Positions 6,818 through 13,371 of a stretch of DNA of 21,751 nt are shown piece by piece. The notes under the pieces are model-generated. The model had not been told where the DNA came from, searched no databases, and saw only the letters and a program-made list of their open reading frames with translations. The stretch lies in the NCBI GenBank assembly GCA_039920345.1, contig JBDSDZ010000153.1:1-21751 (forward strand). The letters run 5' to 3'. Both the position numbers and the translations under genes were made by a program. Within the stretch, counting starts at the first letter, position 1, and every line of letters begins with the position of its first letter. This DNA is from Croceibacterium_A sp039920345 (lineage in GTDB: Bacteria; Pseudomonadota; Alphaproteobacteria; Sphingomonadales; Sphingomonadaceae).

Positions 6818-8020
6818 ATGAAACACTTCGCCCTCACCTGCGCCGCGTTCGCGTTGTTTGGCGGATCGGCGGCGCTGGCTGACGACGCCGTGCCCACGGC
6901 CGCAGACTACCGCGCCGACGCGCTGGCCTTCGCGCCGCTGGTCAATGACCGCTACGCCTATCTCGAGCGTCTTGGCGGCCATTTCGACCTGACACCCACG
7001 CTCGCCCGCGAAGCCGAGGCGGTGCATGACCGCGATTCGCTGCTCGCCTTCCTCGAACGCGGCGTGGCCTTGCTGGCCGATCATCACGCGATCACCGGCA
7101 GTTCGTTCAAGGACAGCTGGGCGCTGGTGCCAAGCTTTTCGGACATGTGGGTGGAAAAAGCCGATGGCGGCTACACCGTCACCTCGATCCGCTCGGCGTC
7201 TCCGGCTCAAGGCATGGTCATGCCCGGTGACGAGGTGTTCGATGTTGGCGGTGTGCCCATTGCGGAAGCTGTTTCAGCCTTCTGGCAGGACCTCGGCCTC
7301 GAGGCGCCCGATGACGCCCACCGCGCCTACGCCGCGCGGGTCCTGCTGGCGGGGCGGCGCGACCGGCCGCGCAGCTTCAGCTTGCGCCGGGGGGGCACGC
7401 TGGTCCCGCTGACGCTCCCGAGCCTCTATGCCGTCCGCGAACATGACCGGCCGCCGCTGGCCGTGTCGCAGGCCGGAAATACCTGGCGCATCCACTTCAA
7501 CGACAGCCTTGGCGAGGACGCGACGATTGCCGCATTCGATCAGGCCATGGCTGCCATCCCCGACGATGCGCCGGTAGTGATTGACCTGACCGACACCGCC
7601 AGCGGCGGCAATTCATCGATCGCGCGCGCGGTGATCGGCTGGTTCATCGACAGCGCGCGGCCCTACCAGGTCCATTCGAGCCCCGAGGAAGAACGCGCGA
7701 CCGGCATTCCACGCCTGTGGATCGAGTATGTCTTCCCGCGCCCCGGCAAGCACCACTCCGGCCCTGCCACGGTCCTTGCCGACCGCTGGACCGGTAGCAT
7801 GGGCGAAGGTCTTACCGTGGGGCTCGATGCGATGGGCGTGCCAGTGTGCGGGACGCCGATGGCCGGGCTGGTCGGCGCGGTGGATGACAATCGGCTCGAC
7901 CATTCAGGTCTGGTGGTGAAGTTGCCGACCGAGCGATTGACGACCGTATCGGGCGTGCCGCGCGAACAATTCGTCCCGCACCCGCTCAGCGACCCGGCCT
8001 GCGCCGCGCTCACGCGTTAA
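6818..8020 (+). CDS. Exported S41-family peptidase-like protein
   Basis: A 400-residue protein with a signal peptide (MKHFALTCAAFALFGGSAALA, predicted cleavage after Ala21). A PDZ-like segment follows (GMVMPGDEVFDVGGVPI, near residues 130-146), then a C-terminal S41 fold: VVIDLTDTASGGNSS and VLADRWTGSMGEGL. Ser327 in TGSMGEG is in the position of the S41 nucleophile. The Lys expected about 25 residues later in tail-specific proteases is absent (valine there), so activity may follow the tricorn-like layout or be lost. I chose the ATG at 6818, with GGAG 10 nt upstream, over a GTG at 6809. It nearly abuts pth and probably shares its transcript. The stop overlaps the convergent mgtE stop in the 4-nt palindrome TTAA. 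Substrate is unknown. Confidence 0.75.
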   Translation: MKHFALTCAAFALFGGSAALADDAVPTAADYRADALAFAPLVNDRYAYLERLGGHFDLTPTLAREAEAVHDRDSLLAFLERGVALLADHHAITGSSFKDSWALVPSFSDMWVEKADGGYTVTSIRSASPAQGMVMPGDEVFDVGGVPIAEAVSAFWQDLGLEAPDDAHRAYAARVLLAGRRDRPRSFSLRRGGTLVPLTLPSLYAVREHDRPPLAVSQAGNTWRIHFNDSLGEDATIAAFDQAMAAIPDDAPVVIDLTDTASGGNSSIARAVIGWFIDSARPYQVHSSPEEERATGIPRLWIEYVFPRPGKHHSGPATVLADRWTGSMGEGLTVGLDAMGVPVCGTPMAGLVGAVDDNRLDHSGLVVKLPTERLTTVSGVPREQFVPHPLSDPACAALTR

Positions 8021-9057
8021 AGCATCAAGGTCGCCAGGCTGAGAAAAATGCCCATGCTGGTGACGTCGCTGGCGGTGGTCAGGAAGATGCTCGAGGCGGT
8101 AGCCGGATCGGCGCCGAGTTTCTTCAGGGTGAGCGGGATGAGCGCGCCGGCGATGCCGCTGGCGGTGCAGGCGATGATCATCGAGACCAGCACTACGAAG
8201 CCGAACCAGACCGGGCTCGGCAAGCCCTGCATGTGGGCGTAGAACCACATGCCCGCGCCGGCGGTAATTCCGACCAATGCGCCGTTGAAGAAGCCGAGGA
8301 AGCCTTCCTTGCGCACCAGGCTGGCTTCCGCGCCATCGGCGACGTCGCCCAGCGTCATCCCGCGCAGCGTCACCGCCAGTGCCTGGCACCCGGTGTTGCC
8401 GGTCTGCCCGGCCATGACCGGCAGGAATACCGCGAGGATTACCAGGCGGCTGAGCGTGCCTTCGAACAGGCCGACGACTGCCGCAGCCACAAACGCGGTC
8501 AGCAAGTTCACCTGCAGCCACGGATGGCGCAGCATCAGGCTGCGGAATAGCGGTGTGCCGAGCCGTTCTTCCTTTTCGACACCGACCATCGCGCCGGCCT
8601 GGCCGCTGATTTCCACCGCGCGGTTGGCGAACAGATCGGCCCCGCGCACCAGCCCGACCAGCACGCCTTCGGGATCGATGATTGGATAGACCGGAAAATG
8701 CTTGTTCAGCGCCGCCTTCAGCGCATCGCCCAGCGGCATGTCGTTTTGCAGCGCAAACGGATCGGCGATCATGATCGCGCCAAGCTTTGTTTCCGGCGTT
8801 GCCAGCAGCATGTCGCGCATCACCACCAGGCCCAGCAGGCGGCCGCCGCCGTCGGTGACGTAGAGGTAGGTGACGATGGCCGTCTTGACCTGCTCGCGCA
8901 GCTGTTCGATCGCCTGCGCCACTGTCGTGTCGGGCCCGAAAACGCCAATCGGCTGGCCCATCAGGTCGGCTACCGTGGGGTTTTTCTTGTTTGCCACAGG
9001 CTCGGTTGCGGCGGGCCCCGGTTCAGCGACGGCGAGTGCGGTTTCGCTCAAGATCAT
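8017..9057 (-). CDS. mgtE: MgtE-family magnesium transporter lacking the N-terminal domain
   Basis: Inner-membrane Mg2+ channel of the MgtE/SLC41 family. The 346-residue product has two CBS domains (about residues 30-155, including YVTDGGGRLLGLVVMRDML and YPIIDPEGVLVGLV), a plug-like linker (GVEKEERLGTPLF), then five predicted membrane helices. The latter carry the family signature MAGQTGNTGCQALAVTLRG and the C-terminal TTASDVTSMGIFLSLA with the pore-region Asp. Typical MgtE is about 450 residues because a helical N domain precedes the CBS pair. Here only about 30 residues precede it and 115 bp separate the start from the divergent MFS gene, so that domain is truly missing. The ATG at 9057 has a G-rich run just upstream; a TTG at 9126 would add an unconvincing 23 residues. 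Confidence 0.88.
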   Translation of the reverse strand: MILSETALAVAEPGPAATEPVANKKNPTVADLMGQPIGVFGPDTTVAQAIEQLREQVKTAIVTYLYVTDGGGRLLGLVVMRDMLLATPETKLGAIMIADPFALQNDMPLGDALKAALNKHFPVYPIIDPEGVLVGLVRGADLFANRAVEISGQAGAMVGVEKEERLGTPLFRSLMLRHPWLQVNLLTAFVAAAVVGLFEGTLSRLVILAVFLPVMAGQTGNTGCQALAVTLRGMTLGDVADGAEASLVRKEGFLGFFNGALVGITAGAGMWFYAHMQGLPSPVWFGFVVLVSMIIACTASGIAGALIPLTLKKLGADPATASSIFLTTASDVTSMGIFLSLATLML

Positions 9058-9172
9058 GTCCCCCCGAGTCGGCCCGGCGATTGAAAGACTTAGCGCGGTC
9101 GCTGCGCTGCGCAATCGCGAACTCAAACTGGCGGGGCTGGTTGCGCACAGCGGACCCGGCTAAGCGGCGCGG

Positions 9173-10555
9173 ATGAAGCGCGAACGCCAATTTGCCCCGG
9201 GCTGGACGCTCGCGGCTTCGATCCTCGCATCGAGCCTGGCTTTCGTCGACGGTTCGGTGACCAATGTTGCTCTTCCCGCAATCCGCGCTGACCTGTCGGC
9301 CAGCGCCGGGCAGTTGCAATGGATCGTCAACGCCTACCTGTTGCCGCTGAGCGCGCTGCTGCTGCTTGGCGGCGCGGCGGGCGACCGGTTCGGACGGCGG
9401 CGGATGTTCCTGGGCGGGGTGATCGGCTTTGCCGCTGCGTCACTCGCCTGCGCGCTGGCACCCTCGCTCACCGTCCTGCTCATTGCGCGGTTCGTGCAAG
9501 GCGCGGCGGCAGCGATGCTGATGCCCAACAGCCTCGCCCTGCTCGGCTCCGCCTATTCGGGCGACGCGCGCGGCAAGGCGATCGGCACCTGGGCCGCGGC
9601 TGGCGCAATCACCGCCGCCATCGGCCCGCTGGTCGGCGGCTGGTTGATCGAAACGGTTGGTTGGCGGGCGATCTTCTACGTCAACCTGCCGCTCGCTGCC
9701 GGGGCACTGGCGCTGGGGTGGCTCTGGGTCAACGAAGCGGGCGAAGGCAAGCAGCGGCTCGACTGGGTCGGCGTTGCCGTCGCCACGCTGGCGCTCGGTG
9801 CACTGACCTGGGGGCTGACCGTGCTGAGCGGGGCTGAACCCTCGCTCCATACCGGAGGGCTGGCGACACTGGCGGGCCTGATCGGCCTGGCGCTGTTCGT
9901 GTGGATCGAGGCGCGCCAGGGGGACAAGGCGAGCATGCCGCTGGCGCTGTTCGGCACGCTCAGCTTTGGCGGCCTGACGGTGCTGACGTTCCTGCTCTAC
10001 GGCGCGCTCGGCACGACCTTCGTGCTGATCCCCTATGTCCTGATCGAGAACCACGGCTACTCGCCGCTCCACGCCGGGGCCGCGCTGCTGCCAATCCCGA
10101 TTATCCTGGGCGCTGGGTCGCGCTACATGGGCGCGCTGGCCTCGCGCATCGGGCCGCGCTGGCCGCTCACCATCGGACCGATCCTGGCCGGACTGGGCTT
10201 TGCCCTGACCGCGCGAACGATCACCGGCGCGTCCTACTGGACCACGTTGTTCCCCGCTCTTTTGGTGATCGCGCTGGGCATGGCAGGCGCCGTCGCCCCG
10301 CTCACGACCGCCGTGATGGCTTCGGTCGATGCCAAGCACGTCGGCACGGCCAACGGGTTCAACAGCGCGATTGCGCGCACCGGGGGACTGATTGCCACCG
10401 CCCTGCTCGGCTCGGTGCTGGCGGCGAGCGGCGCCGCGCTTGAGGCCGCATTTAAGCACGCGGTGCTGGCAGCGGCCGCAGCGGCCATCCTTGCCGGACT
10501 GGCCGCGCTGGTCATGCTGCGCCCGCACGAGATCGATACCAGCGCGCAGCGGTAG
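9173..10555 (+). CDS. MFS drug-exporter-type transporter (DHA2, 14 TM)
   Basis: A 460-residue integral membrane protein of the EmrB/QacA (DHA2, 14-helix) branch of the major facilitator superfamily, which are proton-driven exporters. Helix 1 contains FVDGSVTNVALPAI with the acidic residue usual for this branch. The helix 2-3 loop has motif A (GGAAGDRFGRRRM). The antiporter motif C region reads AIGPLVGGWLIETVGWRAIF followed by YVNLPLA. The C-terminal half retains hydrophobic helices to the end. It is divergent from mgtE and ends 55 bp before ychF on the same strand. No adjacent regulator or membrane-fusion partner is present, so the substrate cannot be inferred. The upstream ribosome-binding site is weak, but the start fits the family. 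Confidence 0.88.
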   Translation: MKRERQFAPGWTLAASILASSLAFVDGSVTNVALPAIRADLSASAGQLQWIVNAYLLPLSALLLLGGAAGDRFGRRRMFLGGVIGFAAASLACALAPSLTVLLIARFVQGAAAAMLMPNSLALLGSAYSGDARGKAIGTWAAAGAITAAIGPLVGGWLIETVGWRAIFYVNLPLAAGALALGWLWVNEAGEGKQRLDWVGVAVATLALGALTWGLTVLSGAEPSLHTGGLATLAGLIGLALFVWIEARQGDKASMPLALFGTLSFGGLTVLTFLLYGALGTTFVLIPYVLIENHGYSPLHAGAALLPIPIILGAGSRYMGALASRIGPRWPLTIGPILAGLGFALTARTITGASYWTTLFPALLVIALGMAGAVAPLTTAVMASVDAKHVGTANGFNSAIARTGGLIATALLGSVLAASGAALEAAFKHAVLAAAAAAILAGLAALVMLRPHEIDTSAQR

Positions 10556-10561
10556 CCAAGC

Positions 10562-10586
10562 GCGCGCCTGCACGCTACGGGCGCGC
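10562..10586 (+). terminator. GC-rich hairpin between MFS gene and ychF
   Basis: GCGCGCC (10562-10568) and GGCGCGC (10580-10586) form a perfect 7-bp stem with an 11-nt loop just after the MFS stop codon. There is no T-run, so it would be at most a weak or factor-dependent terminator. Confidence 0.3.
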
Positions 10587-10610
10587 AACAGTTCAAACGA
10601 GGTACGATAC

Positions 10611-11711
10611 ATGGGTTTTCGCTGCGGGATCGTCGGCTTGCCGAACGTCGGCAAATCGACGCTGTTCAACGCCCTGACCGAAACGCAGGCCGCGCAGGCC
10701 GCGAACTATCCGTTCTGCACCATCGAGCCCAACGTCGGCCAGGTATCGGTGCCCGACGAACGGCTCGACAAACTGGCCAAGATTGGCGGCAGCGCCAAGA
10801 TCATCCCGACCCAGCTTGGTTTTGTCGACATCGCCGGCCTCGTCAAAGGCGCCAGCAAGGGCGAAGGCCTGGGCAATCAGTTCCTCGGCAACATCCGCGA
10901 GGTGGACGCGATCGTCCACGTGCTGCGCTGCTTCGAAGATGACGACATCCAGCACGTGGCCAACAAGGTCGATCCGATTGCCGACGCCGAAGTGGTCGAG
11001 ACCGAACTGATGCTGGCCGACCTCGAAAGCCTGGAGAAGCGCGTCCCCGCCGCGGCCAAGAAAGCTGCCAGCGGCGACAAGGAAGCGAAGATCATGGCCA
11101 GCGTGCTGGGCCAGGCGCTTGCGTTGCTGCGCGAAGGCAAGCCCGCCCGGCTGACCGAGCCCAAGGACGAAGAGGAAGCGCGCGTGTTCGAACAGGCGCA
11201 GCTCCTGACCGCCAAGCCGGTGCTCTATGTCTGCAATGTCGACGAGGGGGATGCCGCGAACGGCAATGCAATGTCGGCGATGGTGTTCGACAAAGCCAGG
11301 GCCGAAGGCGCGCAAGCGGTGGTAGTGTCAGCCGCGATCGAGAGCGAGCTGGTGGCGATGGAAGCCAGCGAACGCGCCGAATACCTGGCCGAGCTGGGCC
11401 TGACCGAAAGCGGCCTCGCCCGCGTGATCCGCGCTGGCTACCAGCTGCTTGACCTCAACACCTTCTTCACCGTCGGCCCCAAGGAAGCGCGCGCGTGGAC
11501 GTTCCACAAAGGCGCCAAGGCCCCGCAGGCGGCGGGCGAGATTCATTCCGATTTCGAACGCGGCTTCATTCGCGCCGAAACGATTGCCTATGACGACTAC
11601 GTCACGCTGGGCGGCGAAAGCCGCGCGCGCGAGGCCGGCAAGCTGCGCCAGGAGGGCAAGGAATACCTCGTCCAGGATGGCGACGTGCTGTTGTTCAAGT
11701 TCAACGTCTGA
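10611..11711 (+). CDS. ychF: Ribosome-associated ATPase YchF (Ola1 family)
   Basis: YchF is a universally conserved Obg-related P-loop protein that prefers ATP and binds ribosomes; it is linked to oxidative-stress responses. The 366-residue product shows the Walker A motif GLPNVGKST near residue 8, the G3 region DIAGLVKGASKGEGLGNQFL, the nucleotide-specificity segment YVCNVDEGD, and a C-terminal TGS domain (FFTVGPKEARAWT through AYDDYVTLGG and DGDVLLFKFNV). The ATG at 10611 has GAGG 8 nt upstream. In many proteobacteria ychF directly follows pth; here three unrelated genes stand between them. The stop is 63 bp from that of the convergent gene at 11775. Confidence 0.96.
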   Translation: MGFRCGIVGLPNVGKSTLFNALTETQAAQAANYPFCTIEPNVGQVSVPDERLDKLAKIGGSAKIIPTQLGFVDIAGLVKGASKGEGLGNQFLGNIREVDAIVHVLRCFEDDDIQHVANKVDPIADAEVVETELMLADLESLEKRVPAAAKKAASGDKEAKIMASVLGQALALLREGKPARLTEPKDEEEARVFEQAQLLTAKPVLYVCNVDEGDAANGNAMSAMVFDKARAEGAQAVVVSAAIESELVAMEASERAEYLAELGLTESGLARVIRAGYQLLDLNTFFTVGPKEARAWTFHKGAKAPQAAGEIHSDFERGFIRAETIAYDDYVTLGGESRAREAGKLRQEGKEYLVQDGDVLLFKFNV

Positions 11712-11719
11712 AACGCAAA

Positions 11720-11751
11720 CGGCGCGGGTTGGCCGAAGTCGCCCCGCGCCG
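11720..11751 (-). terminator. Hairpin between convergent genes, best as terminator for the minus-strand gene
   Basis: CGGCGCGGG (11720-11728) and CCCGCGCCG (11743-11751) form a perfect 9-bp stem with a 14-nt loop. Read on the minus strand the stem is followed by TTTGCGTTT, a reasonable U-rich tail. On the plus strand it is followed by CTGGAATTG, which is poor. It probably ends the 11775-13073 transcript and may slow ychF transcription. Confidence 0.55.
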
Positions 11752-11774
11752 CTGGAATTGCCTGCCTGGTCAGC

Positions 11775-13073
11775 TCAGGTGCGGGTTCCGGCGTAAGCCG
11801 CCCACAACTGCGCAACCGGTGCGCGCGCGCCGGTCACCTGGCCGAAGGTGGCCTTGGCTGCGGCCGATTTGCCCTGCTGGATCTGCGCGATGCCGAGGCG
11901 GGTGAGCACGGTGTCACGATCGATCCCGCCCTTGGTCAGCGCCAGTTGCAGCATCTCTTCGGCCTTCGGATAGTTCTGCAGCGCGAGGTAGATCTCGCCC
12001 GCGTTCTGCGCCGGGCGGCCCGTTGCAGCGGACGCCGCGGTGCGGGCGTAGTCTGCCGCATCGCTCGCTTCGGCGCCTGAGCGCTGGTCTGCAATGACCT
12101 TGTTCTCGGTGTAGAACGCGTCGCCATCGGTAAAGATGCCGGCGGTCTTGCCAGCGGCGAGCACGCGGCTGACTTCGTTGGCCATGATCCGCGGATCGGC
12201 CGCCTGGACATAGTTTTCGTAGCTGCGGCGGTCGGTCAATGAATTGGTCAGCGAGGCGAGACGCAGCAAGTCGAGCCTGACTGCCTGATCGCTGGCGCTG
12301 AGCGCTTCCACCACTTGCACGGCGGTGAGCCAGTTTTCAGGGATCGGGTTGTTCGACACCAGCATCGAGGCCCACTTGCTCGAAAGCGTGGCATCCTGCG
12401 CGTCATAGCCGACTTTGAGGCCGCGGCGAATCCACACGTCGGGCACGGCCTGTCCGGCAGCGCGCATTTGCGCGATCAGGCCTTCGAGGTAGGCGAGCCC
12501 CTGCGCGGACTGGTTTTCCTTGAAATAGGATTCGGCGGTCAGCCCTTCCGCGTTGCCCTGCGTGTAGCCGGCATCGCGGGCTGCCTTCAGGTAAGTGCGT
12601 GACTGGGCGTAGTTGGCCGCATCGTAAGCCCACTCGCCGAGGAAATAGTTCATTTCGCCGGCTGCGTCAGGCGCGGCCTTGCCGCTCTGCAGCATCAGTT
12701 CCATGCCCTGTTGCTGCAACGGGCGTTCCTGCAGCTTAAGGCCGAGGACATAGCTGAGGGTGCCCGCCAGATAGCGATCATCGGGGCTCTCTACGGCCGC
12801 TATAACGCCGGGAAGTTGAGCCTTGGCGGACGCGTAGTCTCCGGCGGCTGCGTTAGCCACTTCGGCTACTGGCTGGTAAACCTTGGCAAAATTGCGCGAA
12901 GGCTTGAGCTGCGGCTGGGCCGGAGCGGCTGGACCTGCGGGCGCCGCTGACTGCGGCTGCGCAGCGGCCGGAACGGCAAAGGCAGCAACACCGGGCACCG
13001 CAATAGCCAGCGCCATCAGCGACGCCAGTTTGCGGGAAGACATGCGGCGCGTGTGAGTGGTCATGCGAAGCAT
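11775..13073 (-). CDS. Exported alpha-helical repeat (TPR-like) protein of unknown function
   Basis: A 432-residue protein I cannot assign to a named family. It has a signal peptide (SSRKLASLMALAIAVPGVAA, cleavage predicted after AVPAAA). An Ala/Pro/Gln-rich linker (residues about 45-65) follows, then mostly helical sequence with TPR-like spacing: NYFLGEWAYDAANYAQSRTY, AESYFKENQSAQGLAYLEGL, and near the C-terminus GEIYLALQNYPKAEEMLQLA with IAQIQQGKSAAAKATFGQV. This suggests a periplasmic scaffold or assembly factor, which is inference. The ATG at 13073 has AGGAG 11 nt upstream; an earlier TTG would lie before that ribosome-binding site. Its leader also holds a small hairpin (GCCCTT-GTT-AAGGGC, 13105-13119). 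It is divergent from gyrA and stands alone as a transcription unit. Confidence 0.7.
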   Translation of the reverse strand: MLRMTTHTRRMSSRKLASLMALAIAVPGVAAFAVPAAAQPQSAAPAGPAAPAQPQLKPSRNFAKVYQPVAEVANAAAGDYASAKAQLPGVIAAVESPDDRYLAGTLSYVLGLKLQERPLQQQGMELMLQSGKAAPDAAGEMNYFLGEWAYDAANYAQSRTYLKAARDAGYTQGNAEGLTAESYFKENQSAQGLAYLEGLIAQMRAAGQAVPDVWIRRGLKVGYDAQDATLSSKWASMLVSNNPIPENWLTAVQVVEALSASDQAVRLDLLRLASLTNSLTDRRSYENYVQAADPRIMANEVSRVLAAGKTAGIFTDGDAFYTENKVIADQRSGAEASDAADYARTAASAATGRPAQNAGEIYLALQNYPKAEEMLQLALTKGGIDRDTVLTRLGIAQIQQGKSAAAKATFGQVTGARAPVAQLWAAYAGTRT

Positions 13074-13371
13074 TGGATCAAACTCTCCTGAGGGGGTCAA
13101 ACGTGCCCTTGTTAAGGGCTAAATCCTGTTCGAGCGGGCTAGTGCCCAGAAATGCGAATAATTGCAATTCGGTCCTAGTATTTGCGGGCTGAATGCCGAT
13201 TTAACCAATGCAGGGGCCGTCGTTCAGACAAACGCGCGTGGAACGGCGGCAAGTGTGGAAAACGGGGCGATACACCCCCCTCCAGGTTCCCATCCGCTGG
13301 CTTGCCGCCGGCCTTTGGCCTAGGGCCTTTGCGACAAGACGAAACCACAACAAGACGGGCCAACCGCTGAC
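13074..13371. other. Divergent intergenic region between the TPR-like gene and gyrA
   Basis: About 300 bp without a convincing gene; it must contain the promoters of both flanking genes. Visible elements are the minus-strand ribosome-binding site (13085-13089), an inverted repeat GCCCTT-GTT-AAGGGC (13105-13119), a second GGGC-TAGT-GCCC, and an AT-rich palindrome AATTGCAATT (13160-13169). The half nearest gyrA has C-rich and GGCC-rich stretches. I see no clear -35/-10 pair for either gene. Short reading frames here show no recognisable protein character. Confidence 0.5.

Noticed and set aside
9440..10669. Minus-strand open frame of about 400 codons opposite the MFS gene.
   Set aside because: Arg/Gln/Gly-rich composition typical of the antisense of a membrane protein in GC-rich DNA; it also runs into the start of ychF.
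13076..13088. On the minus strand, GAGAGTTTGATCC just before the TPR-like gene equals the 5' end of 16S rRNA.
   Set aside because: The identity ends after 13 nt, and half of it is simply the Shine-Dalgarno region; no rRNA follows. Most likely coincidence.
13175..13363. Short open frames of about 62 codons on both strands in the gap before gyrA.
   Set aside because: No ribosome-binding site, proline/arginine-rich shadow composition and no recognisable protein; treated as non-coding.
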